Below are positions 25,405-34,921 of a stretch of 64,000 nucleotides of DNA, piece after piece; within the stretch, counting starts at the first letter, position 1, and the number at the start of each line of letters is the position of its first letter. Under the pieces are notes generated by a model. The model was not told the DNA's origin and ran no database searches. It saw only the letters and a list, made by a program, of their open reading frames with translations. The position numbers and the translations under genes are program-made. Origin of the DNA: Caulobacter sp. CCUG 60055 (GTDB lineage: Bacteria; Pseudomonadota; Alphaproteobacteria; Caulobacterales; Caulobacteraceae); the NCBI RefSeq assembly GCF_022750545.1, contig NZ_PUIC01000014.1, forward strand, positions 1 to 64,000, read 5' to 3'.

Positions 25405-26793
25405 ATGTCCAGGAACGACGCGCCCAGGGCCTGCATCATCGGCGCCGGCTGCTCGGGCTTCACCACCGCCAAGCGGCTCAAGGACTTCGGCGTTCCCTAC
25501 GACTGCTTCGAGATGTCCGACGAGATCGGCGGCAACTGGTACTACAAGAACCCCAACGGCCTGTCGGCCTGCTACGAGAGCCTGCACATCGACACCTCGA
25601 AATGGCGGCTGGCCTTCGAGGACTTTCCCGTGCCGGAGGGCTGGCCCGACTTCCCCCACCACGCCCAGCTGTTCCAGTACTTCAAGGACTATGTCGACCA
25701 TTTCGGCCTGCGGCCGACCATCACCTTCGGCACCCGCGTCGAGAAGGCCGAGCGCACCGACGACGGCCTGTGGCGGGTGAGCCTGTCGACCGGCGAGCGC
25801 CGCCTCTACGACGTGCTGTTCGTCTGCAACGGCCACCACTGGGACACCCGCACGCCCGACTATCCGGGGACCTTCGACGGCGCGGCCTTCCACAGCCACG
25901 CCTATTGCGACCCGTTCGACCCGGTCGACATGCGCGGCAAGAACATCGTCGTCGTCGGCATGGGCAATTCGGCGATGGACATCGCCTCGGAGCTGGCCCA
26001 GCGGCCGATCGCCGCCAACCTGTGGGTGGCCGCCCGGCGCGGGGTCTGGGTGCTGCCCAAGTACCTGAACGGCAAGCCGGCCGACAAGGCGGCCCTGCCG
26101 ACCTGGATGCCGCGCAAGCTCGGCCTGTCGATCGCCCGCTCGATGATCAAGCGGGCCATCGGGACCATGGAGGACTACGGCCTGCCCAGGCCCGACCACG
26201 AGCCGCTGGAGGCCCACCCCTCGGTCTCGGGCGAGTTCCTGACCCGGGCCGGCTGCGGCGACATCAAGTTCAAGCCGAATATCAAGGCGTTGGAAGGCCG
26301 GCGCGTGCGCTTCGAGGACGACAGCGTCGAGGAGGTCGACGCGATCATCTACGCCACCGGCTACAAGATCAGCTTCCCGTTCTTCGACGACCCCGACCTG
26401 TCGCCGGACGCCGAGCACCGCTTTCCCCTGTTCAAGCGGATGATGAAGCCCGAGGTCCCCAACCTGTTCTTCATGGGCCTGGCCCAGCCCCTGCCGACCC
26501 TGGTCAACTTCGCCGAACAGCAGGCCAAGCTGGCGGCGGCCTATCTGACCGGCCGCTACCGGCCGCCCTCGCCGGCCGAGATGGCCAGGATCACCCGCCG
26601 CGACGAGGCCTTCCACCTCGGCCCCTATTACAAGGCGGCCCGCCACACCATCCAGGTCGACTTCGCCCACTATTGCGCCGACCTGGCCAAGGAGATCGCC
26701 CTGGGCGCCCGGCGCGCCGCCAAGGCCGGGAACGCCTTGCCGGTTCCCGCCCTGGCCGATCGTCGGGCGGTGGCCTCGCTGGCGGCGGAATAG
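25405..26793 (+). CDS. Flavin-containing monooxygenase (FMO/Baeyer-Villiger-like, 462 aa)
   Basis: The N-terminal FAD site is Gly-Ala-Gly-Cys-Ser-Gly near 14-19; the NADPH site 'VVGMGNSAMDIA' is near 184, and 'YATGY' near 316 closes the fold in the usual FMO place. 'GNWYYKNPNG' matches the FMO substrate/FAD segment. The enzyme should oxygenate a soft nucleophile or ketone using NADPH and oxygen in the cytoplasm. A GGGAGAG ribosome site precedes ATG 25405. A clear terminator follows, so it is probably monocistronic. Confidence 0.93.
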   Translation: MSRNDAPRACIIGAGCSGFTTAKRLKDFGVPYDCFEMSDEIGGNWYYKNPNGLSACYESLHIDTSKWRLAFEDFPVPEGWPDFPHHAQLFQYFKDYVDHFGLRPTITFGTRVEKAERTDDGLWRVSLSTGERRLYDVLFVCNGHHWDTRTPDYPGTFDGAAFHSHAYCDPFDPVDMRGKNIVVVGMGNSAMDIASELAQRPIAANLWVAARRGVWVLPKYLNGKPADKAALPTWMPRKLGLSIARSMIKRAIGTMEDYGLPRPDHEPLEAHPSVSGEFLTRAGCGDIKFKPNIKALEGRRVRFEDDSVEEVDAIIYATGYKISFPFFDDPDLSPDAEHRFPLFKRMMKPEVPNLFFMGLAQPLPTLVNFAEQQAKLAAAYLTGRYRPPSPAEMARITRRDEAFHLGPYYKAARHTIQVDFAHYCADLAKEIALGARRAAKAGNALPVPALADRRAVASLAAE

Positions 26794-26828
26794 CCGCGAC
26801 CGCCCGCATCATTGCCGAAGTTTAAGGC

Positions 26829-26866
26829 GCCGGCCCTTGACGCAGAGGGCCGGCCGCGACGTTTTG
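26829..26866 (+). terminator. Intrinsic terminator after the monooxygenase gene
   Basis: GCCGGCCC and GGGCCGGC form a perfect 8-bp stem with a 10-base loop; a TTTT run follows after a short spacer (about 26862). Confidence 0.65.
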
Positions 26867-26905
26867 GCTTCGGGACGGTGCAACCGAGAAGGATAGATCA
26901 GAGCA

Positions 26906-27613
26906 ATGAGACTGAAAGCCCTGGCCGGCGCCGTCGGCCTGTTGGCCGCGGCGCTGTCGGCGACATCCGCCATGGCCCAGCCGCGTCCCAGCATCACCCT
27001 CTATGAAGGCCCCGGCTACAGCGGTCGCTCGATCACGCTCTACGCCGACGAATCCAACCTCAACGGCTCGGGCTTCAACGACCGGGCGATGAGCGTGCGG
27101 GTGCGCGGCGGCGTCTGGAAGCTGTGCGAGGACCGCGACTATCGCAGCCGCTGCGAGATCATCGACCGCGACACGCCCGACCTCGGCGTCTACCAGTTCA
27201 ACCGCAAGGTCTCGTCGATCGGGCTGGAAGGCTACGACTCCGGGCGGCGCCCGCCTTATCCGCCGCCGTACCCGCCGCCCTATCCGGACCGCGACCGGGA
27301 CCGGGACTGGGATCGCGGCGACCGCGGGCGCGATTGGGGACGCGACTGGGACCGCGGCCGCGGCGGGCCCCGGCTGGTGCTGTTCGAGCTGCCCAACTTC
27401 CGGGGCCGCCGGATCGAGATCTACGACAGCAACTCCAACCTGGAGAACGTCGGCTTCAACGACCGGGCGATGAGCGCCCAGGCCTACGGCCGCTGGGTGG
27501 TCTGCGAGGACAGCGACTTCCGCAGCCGCTGCGAGCGCATCCGCGGCGACATCCCCGACCTCGACGCCTACCAGATGAACCGCCGAATCTCCTCGGCGCG
27601 CCGCGACTACTGA
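26906..27613 (+). CDS. Secreted beta/gamma-crystallin protein with two domains (235 aa)
   Basis: Residues 1-24 are a signal peptide (Ser-Ala-Met-Ala-Gln). Two homologous ~85-residue domains (about 28-108 and 150-233) share 'F-N-D-R-A-M-S', the position of the N/D-N/D-x-x-S/T-S calcium motif, and 'CED..(Y/F)RSRCE'. Between them is a 40-residue linker of Pro-Tyr then Arg/Asp repeats (Pro-Pro-Tyr, Arg-Asp-Trp). The two Cys per domain can pair. Bacterial beta/gamma crystallins bind Ca2+ and are often stress or envelope proteins; the role here is not shown. AAGGATAGATCAGAGCA lies upstream. Confidence 0.9.
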   Translation: MRLKALAGAVGLLAAALSATSAMAQPRPSITLYEGPGYSGRSITLYADESNLNGSGFNDRAMSVRVRGGVWKLCEDRDYRSRCEIIDRDTPDLGVYQFNRKVSSIGLEGYDSGRRPPYPPPYPPPYPDRDRDRDWDRGDRGRDWGRDWDRGRGGPRLVLFELPNFRGRRIEIYDSNSNLENVGFNDRAMSAQAYGRWVVCEDSDFRSRCERIRGDIPDLDAYQMNRRISSARRDY

Positions 27614-27756
27614 CCGCATGGCGACAGCGGCCGCCTCCGGATCGTGCGCCCGCCGCACGCGTCCGGGGACGGCGCAGCATTTTCCTTGCCGCCGCCGGCA
27701 GAATGGGTCTTCTCTGTGACGGAGCGTCATCTTCGACGCTGGATCGGGAACCCCGC

Positions 27757-28392
27757 TTGTCAGAGGTCGCCTACCTGTCCGTCCCCGCCGCCGGGGGCAA
27801 GCGCGAGCAGACCAAGCTCGCCAACCGCCAGATGATCCTCGACGCCGCCCGCGCCGTGTTCGCCGAGCTGGGCTACGAGACCGCCACGGTCCGCGACATC
27901 ATCCGCCGCACCGGCCTGTCGGTCGGGGCGTTCTACAACTACTACCGCTCCAAGGAAGAAGTGTACGAGGCGCTGTCGGACGACGGCGCGCGGCGCTTCC
28001 GGCCCATCCTGCAGGCGCAGTACGACGCCGCCGACGGCGACTTCGAGACCTATATCCGCGGCGCCATCCGCGCCTACTACGTCTTTCTGGTCGACGAGCA
28101 CGAGGCCTGGCAGACCACGCGGCCGGTCGAGGAGCGCCAGCCGCACATGCAGGTCGAAACCCCGGAAATGCGGGCGGTGTTCGAGCAGGTGCGCAACTCG
28201 ATCGAACTGATCCGCCGCAAGGACCAACAATCGCACGTCGACGCCGAATACCTGGCCGCCGCCTGCATCGCCATCGCCCGCGAGGTCGGCCATCACATGC
28301 TGATGCGCCGCCCGCTGGACACCGAGGGCGCCGCCGAGTTCGCCGTGCAGATGATCATGGGCGGCCTGCCGGCCCTGCCCCGCATCGGATAG
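27757..28392 (+). CDS. TetR-family transcriptional regulator (211 aa)
   Basis: Residues ~20-70 are a TetR DNA-binding domain ('MILDAARAVFAELGYETATVRDIIRRTGLSVGAFYNYYRSKEEVYEAL'). The C-terminal ~130 residues form an unrecognised ligand domain. The start is not secure: TTG 27757 gives Leu-Ser-Glu-Val-Ala-Tyr and a normal-length N-terminus; ATG 27703 would add 18 residues without a clear ribosome site. The next gene (an HSL-type hydrolase, 100 bp away) in the same direction may be its target, together with the quinone oxidoreductase. Confidence 0.82.
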   Translation: MSEVAYLSVPAAGGKREQTKLANRQMILDAARAVFAELGYETATVRDIIRRTGLSVGAFYNYYRSKEEVYEALSDDGARRFRPILQAQYDAADGDFETYIRGAIRAYYVFLVDEHEAWQTTRPVEERQPHMQVETPEMRAVFEQVRNSIELIRRKDQQSHVDAEYLAAACIAIAREVGHHMLMRRPLDTEGAAEFAVQMIMGGLPALPRIG

Positions 28393-28492
28393 CGTCACAG
28401 CACGCGTCCCAACGCGCCCCCGGGCGGGCCACGCCTTGCCAGCCGCGCCGGCCCGCTCCACCATGAGCCCGAAGTCGTCGGAGCGTCGGGGC

Positions 28493-29539
28493 ATGGCCGA
28501 TCCTGCAGTTCAGAAGTTCGTCCTCAAGGGTCTGCTCTCGCTGCCCACGCCGCTGCTGCGCGTGCTGTCCGGCGGCGGGGTGGTCTATCAGGGCGGCCGC
28601 ACGCTCGATCCCCGCTTCCAGTTCATGGCCGCCGGCGCCAAGCGCATGCCCGCCCTCGCCGGCATGACCCCGGACGAGGCCCGCGCGGCCAGCGCCCAGG
28701 GGCTGGCCATGACCGCCGGCAAGCTGGAGCCCGAGGTCCGCACCGAGAACCTGTCCATCGACGGCCCGCGCGGCCCGATCCGCCTGCGCGCCTATCGCCC
28801 GGCCGAACAGAACTCGGCCGCGCCGCTGCTGGTCTACGCCCACTTCGGCGGCGGGGTGATCGGCGACCTGGAGACCTGCGACGCCTTCTGCTCGATCCTG
28901 GCCAAGGACGCCCGCTGCGCCGTGCTGTCGGTGGACTATCGCCTGGCGCCGGAGCACCGCTTCCCCGCCGGGCTGGAGGACGTGCTGGCCGCCTATCGCT
29001 GGGGCCGCGACAACGCCGCGCGGTTCGGCGCCCCGGCCGGGACGGCGGCGATCGGCGGCGATTCGATGGGCGGCAACTTCGCGGCGGTGATCGCCCAGGA
29101 GCTGAGGCGGGCCGGCGAGGCCCAGCCCGCCCTGCAATTGCTGATCTATCCGGCCGTCGACGTGGCCAGCGAAACCCAGTCGATGACCACCTACGCCGAC
29201 GCCTATCCGCTGTCGCGCGCGACCATGGACTGGTTCATGGGCCACTACATGCCCACCGACGCCAGCCCGACCGACGTGCGCCTGTCGCCGATCAAGGAGA
29301 CCGACCTGTCCGGCCTGGCGCCGGCCGTGGTCGTCACCGCCGGGTTCGATCCGCTGGTCGACCAGGGCGAGGCCTACGCCAAGCGCCTGCGCGACGCCGG
29401 CGCCCCCGTGGCCTATCGCTGCTACGACAGCCTGGCGCACGGCTTCACCGCCTTCACCGGCGCGGTCCCCTGCGCCGACGTCGCCTGCCGCGAGATCGCC
29501 GGCCTGGTGCGGGAGGGCCTGGCCGGGCGGCTGCGCTAG
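28493..29539 (+). CDS. HSL-family alpha/beta hydrolase (348 aa)
   Basis: The oxyanion region is His-Phe-Gly-Gly-Gly near 121 (usual form His-Gly-Gly-Gly), the nucleophile Ser lies in Gly-Asp-Ser-Met-Gly-Gly near 194, Asp in 'FDPLVDQGEAYAKRL' near 286 and His in 'SLAHGFTAF' near 316. This is the hormone-sensitive lipase group (acyl-ester or lipid esterases). No signal peptide is present, so the enzyme is cytoplasmic. ATG 28493 is preferred because GGAGCG precedes it; ATG 28436 would add a Ser/Arg-rich stretch. Confidence 0.9.
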   Translation: MADPAVQKFVLKGLLSLPTPLLRVLSGGGVVYQGGRTLDPRFQFMAAGAKRMPALAGMTPDEARAASAQGLAMTAGKLEPEVRTENLSIDGPRGPIRLRAYRPAEQNSAAPLLVYAHFGGGVIGDLETCDAFCSILAKDARCAVLSVDYRLAPEHRFPAGLEDVLAAYRWGRDNAARFGAPAGTAAIGGDSMGGNFAAVIAQELRRAGEAQPALQLLIYPAVDVASETQSMTTYADAYPLSRATMDWFMGHYMPTDASPTDVRLSPIKETDLSGLAPAVVVTAGFDPLVDQGEAYAKRLRDAGAPVAYRCYDSLAHGFTAFTGAVPCADVACREIAGLVREGLAGRLR

Positions 29540-29573
29540 TGGCGGCCGCGCGGCGCGGAGGAGGCCGGTCTTG

Positions 29574-30554
29574 ATGCGCGCGCTCGTCGTCGAGGCGCTG
29601 GCGGCCGATTTCGCCTGCTGCGCGGTGCGCGAGGTCCCGCGCCCGACGCCCGGCGAGGGACAGGCGCTGGTCCGCGTGCGGGCTGCCTCGGTCAACTTCC
29701 CCGACCTCCTGATGACGCGCGGCGAATACCAGTTCAAGCCGCCGCCGCCGTTCGTTCCCGGGCTCGATCTGGCGGGCGAGGTGGTCGAGGCCGGGCCGGG
29801 GGCGGGCTTGGCCCCGGGCGAGGCGGTGGTCGGCGGGGCACGGCTTGGGGCGTTCGCCGAATACGCCGTGCGCGACGCCGCCGCGCTGCGGCCCAAGCCG
29901 GCCCGTCTGAGCTTCGGCCAGGCGGCCGCCTATGGCGCGGCCTATCTGACCGCCTATGTCGCCCTGGTGCGGCGGGCCCAGGTCCGCCCTGGAGAGTGGG
30001 TGCTGGTGCATGGCGCGGCGGGAGGCGTGGGCCTGGCCGCCGTCGATCTCGCCAAGGCGCTGGGCTGCCGGGTCATCGCCGCCTCGGCCTCGGACGAGAA
30101 ACTGGCGACCGTCGCCGCCGAATACGCCACCGACGCCGTGGTCAACGTCTCTGCCGGGTTCCGCGACCAGGTCAAGGCGATCACAGGCGGGCGCGGGGCC
30201 GACGTGATCTACGACCCGGTCGGCGGCGACGTCTTCGACGAGAGCGTGCGCTGCATCGCCTTCGACGGCCGCCTGCTGGTGATCGGCTTCACCTCCGGCC
30301 GCATCCCGACCGTCTCGGTCAACATGCCGCTGATCAAGGGCTTCTCGGTCATGGGCGTGCGGGCCGGCGAGTATGGCCGCCAGTTTCCGGAACGGGGGGC
30401 CGAGAACCTCGCGGCGGTGTGGGCGCTGGCCGACCAGGGCCGCATCCGCCCCCGCGTCCACGCCGAGCTGCCGCTGGACCGCTGGCGCGAGGCCTTCGAT
30501 CTGCTGGCCGACCGCCAGGTGGTGGGAAAGGCGGTGATACGGCCGGATCTTTGA
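29574..30554 (+). CDS. NADPH:quinone oxidoreductase, zinc-independent MDR family (326 aa)
   Basis: The protein has the MDR fold: an N-terminal GroES-like domain ('VPRPTPGEGQALVRVRAASVNFPDLL') and a nucleotide domain with 'GAAGGVGLAAVDLAKALG' near 147. Zinc-binding Cys residues of alcohol dehydrogenases are absent, as in quinone oxidoreductases. It should reduce quinones or enones with NADPH. GGAGGAGG lies 9 bases before ATG 29574; TTG 29571 is an adjacent alternative. It follows the hydrolase by 34 bp in the same direction. Confidence 0.9.
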   Translation: MRALVVEALAADFACCAVREVPRPTPGEGQALVRVRAASVNFPDLLMTRGEYQFKPPPPFVPGLDLAGEVVEAGPGAGLAPGEAVVGGARLGAFAEYAVRDAAALRPKPARLSFGQAAAYGAAYLTAYVALVRRAQVRPGEWVLVHGAAGGVGLAAVDLAKALGCRVIAASASDEKLATVAAEYATDAVVNVSAGFRDQVKAITGGRGADVIYDPVGGDVFDESVRCIAFDGRLLVIGFTSGRIPTVSVNMPLIKGFSVMGVRAGEYGRQFPERGAENLAAVWALADQGRIRPRVHAELPLDRWREAFDLLADRQVVGKAVIRPDL

Positions 30555-30565
30555 ACGCCGGCGGT

Positions 30566-30594
30566 TGACTCCTCCGCGTCGATCCCGTATCCAC
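30566..30594 (+). promoter_or_regulatory. Sigma-70-like promoter before rpmH
   Basis: TTGACT (30566-30571) and TATCCA (30589-30594) are separated by 17 bp, about 60 bp before the L34 start codon. It should drive the rpmH-rnpA-yidC-engB run. Confidence 0.5.
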
Positions 30595-30656
30595 CGCGCC
30601 TCGTTTCCCGGCGCGATCTTCGCCGCCGGAGCCTTTGATATTATGGAGCCACGCCT

Positions 30657-30791
30657 GTGAAGCGGACCTATCAGCCGTCCCGACTCGTGCGCAAGCGCCG
30701 TCACGGCTACCGCGCGCGCATGGCCACCAAGAACGGCCAGAAGATCGTCGCCCGCCGCCGCGCCAAGGGCCGCAAGCGGCTGACGGCCTAA
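30657..30791 (+). CDS. rpmH: 50S ribosomal protein L34 (44 aa)
   Basis: GTG 30657 opens the 44-residue L34: '[18 protein letters not shown]' then Ala-Thr-Lys-Asn-Gly and the Arg/Lys-rich C-terminus ending Arg-Lys-Arg-Leu-Thr-Ala. The protein is a small basic component of the large subunit. TAA at 30789-30791 is followed in the same reading frame by rnpA. Alternative starts are excluded by the conserved first residues. Confidence 0.97.
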   Translation: MKRTYQPSRLVRKRRHGYRARMATKNGQKIVARRRAKGRKRLTA

Positions 30792-30812
30792 TCCGTTCGA
30801 AGGGTTTCGGCC

Positions 30813-31163
30813 CTGACCGAAGCCGATCTGAAAATCGAACGCCTAAGAAAGCGGCCCGAGTTCCTCGCGGCCGCTAAAGGCGCGTCCCAGGCCAAGGGCG
30901 CGGTGGTCGTCCAGGCCCTGCGCCGCGCCGACGGCGACGCCCTGGTCCGGGTCGGCTTCACCGCCACGCGCAAGATCGGCGGGGCCGTGGTGCGGAATCG
31001 GGCGAAAAGACGCCTCCGGGAGGCCGCGCGCGCCATCCTGCCCCTTCATGCGCGGCCCGGCTTCGACTATGTGTTCATCGCTCGGGGCGGTACGGCGCAG
31101 CGTCCTTGGGCGCGTTTGCTTGACGATGTGAAAAGCGCGCTGTTAAGCCTCGCCGCGACCTGA
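30813..31163 (+). CDS. rnpA: Ribonuclease P protein component with no ATG/GTG/TTG start (about 116 aa)
   Basis: The protein contains 'LRKRPEFL' and '[26 protein letters not shown]', the RNR signature of RnpA, the protein partner of RNase P that matures tRNA 5' ends. Upstream of the conserved '[11 protein letters not shown]' the frame is open to the rpmH TAA (30789) but has no ATG, GTG or TTG; the first such codon, GTG 30903, lies after essential residues. CTG 30813 (Leu-Thr-Glu-Ala-Asp-Leu-Lys), with AGGG about 9 bases upstream, is the most likely start; ATC 30834 is possible. rnpA is in the same frame as rpmH, separated by one stop. Confidence 0.88.
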   Translation: MTEADLKIERLRKRPEFLAAAKGASQAKGAVVVQALRRADGDALVRVGFTATRKIGGAVVRNRAKRRLREAARAILPLHARPGFDYVFIARGGTAQRPWARLLDDVKSALLSLAAT

Positions 31164-31216
31164 AAACCCGCCCCCGGCCGCGCGCCCGACGGCCTCACAC
31201 CGGTTCAAGCCTTTCC

Positions 31217-33070
31217 ATGAAAAACGACAACAACCGCAACACGATCGTGTTCATCGTCTGTGCGGCGGTTCTGCTCATCGTCTATCAGGTGTTCGTCCTC
31301 GGCCCGGCGGCCAAGAAGCGCGACATCCAGGCCAAGGCCGCGGCGGCGGCGGCGCAGGTCCAGGCGGCGAACACGCCGCTGCTGCCCAACGGCCAGCCGG
31401 CCAGCGCCTATGTTCCGCGCGACCAGGCCCTGGCCGCCGCGCCGCGCGTGCGGATCGACACCCCGGCCCTGACCGGCTCGGTGTCGCTGAAGGGCGGTCG
31501 CATCGACGACCTGTTCCTGAAGAACTATCGCGAGACCATCCAGAAGGGCTCGCCCCTGGTCGAGCTGTTCCGGCCGCAGGGAACCCAGAACGCCTATTTC
31601 GCCGAGCTGGGCTGGGTCGGCGCCAACATCCCGGGCCTGCCGGGCGGCGACACCACGTGGTCCGCGCCCGCCGGCGCGGCCCTGGCCCCCGGCAAGCCGG
31701 TGACCCTGACCTATGACAACGGCGCGGGCCTGAAGTTCGTCCGCACCATCGCGGTCGACGACCGCTACATGTTCACCGTCGCCGACACGGTGACCAATTC
31801 CGGCGCCGCCCCGGTGCAGATCGCGCCCTACGGCTCGGTCCAGCGCCAGGGCCTGTCGGAAGAGCAGAGCCACGCCGCCAACGTGCACGAAGGCGCGATC
31901 GGCGTGGTGGTCGACGGCTCTAAGACCGAGCTCCAGCACGTCAAATACAAGGACTGGAAGAAGAAGGGCGAGATCGACTTCAAGTCCTCCGGCGGCTGGT
32001 TCGGCGTCACCGACAAGTACTGGATGGCCTCGCTGATCCCTGCCCAGCACGAGGCGGTCAGCGGCAAGTTCCGCGTGGTGCCCGCCGGCCAGACCGACAT
32101 CTACGAGACCAACTATGTCGGGCCGACCCGCGCCCTGGCCCCCGGCCAGTCGATCACCGAGACCACCCGCGTGTTCGCCGGCGCCAAGACCGTGCCGATG
32201 CTGCAGGACTATCAGTACTCGGGCGCGCCGGCGAAGTTCGGCAGCTTCCGCAAGGCCGTCGGCCCGAACGACATCCCCCGCTTCGACGAGGCCGTCGACT
32301 GGGGCCGCCTGTGGTTCTTCACCCGGCCGATCTTCACCATCCTCGAATTCTTCTTCCAGCACGTCGGCAATTTCGGCGTGGCCATCCTGCTGCTGACGGT
32401 GGTGGTCAAGCTCCTGTTCTTCCCGCTGGCGAACAAGAGCTACGAGTCGCTGACCAAGATGAAAAAGATCCAGCCCAAGCTGGAGGAGATCAAAAAGAAG
32501 TTCGAGAAGGATCCCGCCAAGCTCCAGCAGGAGACCATGGGTCTCTATCAGCGGGAGAAGATCAACCCGTTCATGGGCTGCCTGCCCATGCTGGTGCAGA
32601 TCCCCGTGTTCCTGGCCCTCTACAAGGTGCTGTCGGTCACCATCGAGATGCGCCACGCGCCGTTCTTCGGCTTCATCCGCGACCTGTCGGCCCGTGACCC
32701 GTCGACCATCTGGAACCTGTTCGGCCTGATCCCCTACGATCCGGCCCACCTGGCCCTGATCGGCGGCTTCCTCAACGGCCCGCTGCACATCGGCGCCCTG
32801 GCCCTGGCCTACGGCGTGACCATGTGGCTGAACCAGGCGATGAGCCCGCAGATGGGCGATCCCATCCAGCAGCGGATGATGCAGTTCTTCCCGCTGGTGT
32901 TCACCTTCATCATGGCCCAGTTCGCGGTCGGCCTGCTGGTCTACTGGGCCTGGCAGAACATCCTGACCATTCTCCAGCAGTACGTGATCATGCGCCGGTT
33001 CAAGGTCGACAACCCGATCGACGACATCATCGCGCGCCTGACCGGCAAGGCGAAGGCGACCACCGGGTGA
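31217..33070 (+). CDS. yidC: Membrane protein insertase YidC (617 aa)
   Basis: Residues 9-28 are the first membrane segment, followed by a large periplasmic beta domain (~55-345) and the conserved five-helix insertase core, including '[28 protein letters not shown]' near 406-433 and '[22 protein letters not shown]' near 452-473. It inserts proteins into the inner membrane alone or with SecYEG. Its stop TGA overlaps the engB start GTG by 4 bp. No yidD gene lies between rnpA and yidC (53-bp gap). Confidence 0.98.
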   Translation: MKNDNNRNTIVFIVCAAVLLIVYQVFVLGPAAKKRDIQAKAAAAAAQVQAANTPLLPNGQPASAYVPRDQALAAAPRVRIDTPALTGSVSLKGGRIDDLFLKNYRETIQKGSPLVELFRPQGTQNAYFAELGWVGANIPGLPGGDTTWSAPAGAALAPGKPVTLTYDNGAGLKFVRTIAVDDRYMFTVADTVTNSGAAPVQIAPYGSVQRQGLSEEQSHAANVHEGAIGVVVDGSKTELQHVKYKDWKKKGEIDFKSSGGWFGVTDKYWMASLIPAQHEAVSGKFRVVPAGQTDIYETNYVGPTRALAPGQSITETTRVFAGAKTVPMLQDYQYSGAPAKFGSFRKAVGPNDIPRFDEAVDWGRLWFFTRPIFTILEFFFQHVGNFGVAILLLTVVVKLLFFPLANKSYESLTKMKKIQPKLEEIKKKFEKDPAKLQQETMGLYQREKINPFMGCLPMLVQIPVFLALYKVLSVTIEMRHAPFFGFIRDLSARDPSTIWNLFGLIPYDPAHLALIGGFLNGPLHIGALALAYGVTMWLNQAMSPQMGDPIQQRMMQFFPLVFTFIMAQFAVGLLVYWAWQNILTILQQYVIMRRFKVDNPIDDIIARLTGKAKATTG

Positions 33071-33744
33071 GCGAAGGAACCTCCGCCCCCGCTCCCGACG
33101 ACGCCGTCTTCACGCCCGAGGAGATCGAGGACGCCCGCGTGCTGTTCGCGCGGTCGGCGACCTTCGTCATGGGCGCGGTGAAGATCGACGGCCTGCCGTC
33201 GGCCGACCTGCCCGAGGTGGCCTTCGCCGGCCGCTCCAACGTCGGCAAGTCGAGCCTGATCAACGGCCTGGTCGGCCACAAGCACCTGGCGCGGGCCTCG
33301 AACGAGCCGGGGCGCACGCGCGAGGTCAATTTCTTCCTGCTGGACGAGCGCTTGCGGCTGGTCGACCTGCCCGGCTACGGCTTCGCCCGCGCCGGCAAGG
33401 ACGTGACCAAGAAGTTCCAGAACCTGGGCCGCGACTATCTGCGCGGCCGGCCGAACCTGAAGCGGGTCTATCTGCTGATCGACGCCCGTCACGGGCTCAA
33501 GGCCGTGGACGCCGAGGCCCTCGACGCCCTCGACGTGGCGGCGGTGTCCTACCAGATCGTGCTGACCAAGGCCGACAAGCTGCGCTCGACCGCCGAGCTG
33601 GACAAGGTCGTCGCCGCCACCCTGAAGGCCGTGTCCAAGCGGCCCGCCGCCTTCCCGCGCGTGCTGGCCACCTCGTCCGAGAAGGGGACCGGCCTGCCCG
33701 AGCTTCGCGCCGAAATCGCCGCCGCTTGCGCTATCGAGCTCTAG
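33067..33744 (+). CDS. engB: Ribosome-biogenesis GTP-binding protein EngB/YsxC (225 aa)
   Basis: GTG 33067 gives the full N-terminus and the GTGA overlap with yidC. G-motifs are complete: G1 'GRSNVGKSS' near 57, G2-region Thr in 'GRTREVNFF', G3 'DLPGYG' near 102, G4 'TKAD' near 174, and G5 'TSSEKGTG' near 205. It is an essential GTPase in 50S subunit assembly. A long open frame in yidC that continues into this gene with a different start is not used because the ATG there lies deep inside yidC. Confidence 0.97.
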   Translation: MSEGTSAPAPDDAVFTPEEIEDARVLFARSATFVMGAVKIDGLPSADLPEVAFAGRSNVGKSSLINGLVGHKHLARASNEPGRTREVNFFLLDERLRLVDLPGYGFARAGKDVTKKFQNLGRDYLRGRPNLKRVYLLIDARHGLKAVDAEALDALDVAAVSYQIVLTKADKLRSTAELDKVVAATLKAVSKRPAAFPRVLATSSEKGTGLPELRAEIAAACAIEL

Positions 33745-33747
33745 CCA

Positions 33748-33951
33748 ATGGCGAAGCCATGGCGCGTCAGGATCAAGGACCGCGTTCGCCAACTCGAAGC
33801 CCTTGGTGGAGGCGTCATTAATGGGCTCGGTCCTGGGGCCCCAGGCTATGGAAGGCGGTTGAAGGAACTCGCCGCGCAGCTCTCGGAAGACGAGTTCCGC
33901 TCTCTTGTCGCCCCCCACGAGACCGTTCCGAACGAACGAACGCCGGGGTGA
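33748..33951 (+). CDS. Small basic hypothetical protein between engB and argB (67 aa)
   Basis: ATG 33748 lies 3 bp after engB. The 67 residues are basic at the N-terminus ('[21 protein letters not shown]') and end in a short helix '[19 protein letters not shown]'. Codon third positions are less GC-biased than in the neighbours, so it may be a real but poorly expressed gene or chance reading. No family is recognised. The argB start is 56 bp after its stop. Confidence 0.4.
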   Translation: MAKPWRVRIKDRVRQLEALGGGVINGLGPGAPGYGRRLKELAAQLSEDEFRSLVAPHETVPNERTPG

Positions 33952-34006
33952 CAAGCCGCCCCCCCTGTTCTATCGAAGCCGCGCCTTTTCGTACGCGGAC
34001 CCCGCC

Positions 34007-34921
34007 ATGACCGACACCACCGAAGAGCCCGGCTGGGCCACCGCGAAGACCCTGGCCGAGGCTCTGCCGTACATCCAGATCTACGATCGCGAGACGGTGG
34101 TGATCAAATACGGCGGCCACGCCATGGGCGAGGAGGCGGTGGCCAAGCTGTTCGCCGCCGACGCCGTGCTGCTCAAGCTCCTGGGCCTGCACCCGGTGGT
34201 GGTCCACGGCGGCGGCCCGCAGATCAGCCGCATGCTGGAGAAGGCCGGCGTCAAGTCGACCTTCGTCGACGGCCTGCGGGTGACCGACGCCGCCACCATG
34301 GAGGTCGCCGAGATGGTGCTGTCGGGCGCCATCAACAAGGAGATCGCCAACTGGATCACCCTCGCCGGGGCCGAGGCCGACGTGCGGGGCGTGGGCCTGT
34401 CGGGCAAGGACGCGCGGATGATCACGGTCGAGAAGACCAACAAAACCCGCCGCGATCCGGATTCCAACATCGAGCACGCCGTCGACCTGGGCTTCGTCGG
34501 CGAGCCGCGGGCGGTCGACCCCAAGATCGTCGAGGCGCTGATCTACGCCGAACAGGACTATGTGCCGGTGATCGCGCCGATCGGCGTCTCGGCCGAGGGC
34601 GAGACCTACAACATCAACGCCGACACCGTGGCCGGGGCCATCGCCGGCGCGCTGCAGGCCAAGCGCATGCTGCTGCTGACCGACGTCGCCGGCGTGCTCG
34701 ACAAGGACGGCGAGCTGATCCGCCAGATGACCGTGGCCGAGGCCCGCGCGGCCATCGAGACCGGCGTCGCCACCGGCGGCATGATCCCCAAGCTGGAGAC
34801 CGCGATCTCGGCGGTGGAGCAGGGCGTCGAGGCCGTGGTCATCCTCGACGGCCGGCGTCCGCACGCCATGCTGACCGAGCTGTTCACCGAGCACGGCGCC
34901 GGGACCTTGATCCGGGCATGA
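34007..34921 (+). CDS. argB: Acetylglutamate kinase (304 aa)
   Basis: '[11 protein letters not shown]' near 29, '[12 protein letters not shown]' near 63 and '[14 protein letters not shown]' near 205 are the kinase's phosphate- and substrate-binding segments. The extra N-terminal helix ('[19 protein letters not shown]') is typical of the arginine-inhibited hexameric form. It phosphorylates N-acetylglutamate in arginine synthesis. ATG 34007 is chosen; the open frame upstream to 33905 overlaps the small ORF. Its stop overlaps the next gene by 4 bp (ATGA). argF and argD are 20 kb away. Confidence 0.97.
   Translation: MTDTTEEPGWATAKTLAEALPYIQIYDRETVVIKYGGHAMGEEAVAKLFAADAVLLKLLGLHPVVVHGGGPQISRMLEKAGVKSTFVDGLRVTDAATMEVAEMVLSGAINKEIANWITLAGAEADVRGVGLSGKDARMITVEKTNKTRRDPDSNIEHAVDLGFVGEPRAVDPKIVEALIYAEQDYVPVIAPIGVSAEGETYNINADTVAGAIAGALQAKRMLLLTDVAGVLDKDGELIRQMTVAEARAAIETGVATGGMIPKLETAISAVEQGVEAVVILDGRRPHAMLTELFTEHGAGTLIRA

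Noticed and set aside
31164-31216. yidD between rnpA and yidC
   Set aside because: The 53-bp gap is too short for it and has no coding sequence.
30555-31220. Chromosome origin at rpmH-rnpA-yidC
   Set aside because: No cluster of DnaA boxes or dnaA gene is seen, and Caulobacter origins lie elsewhere.
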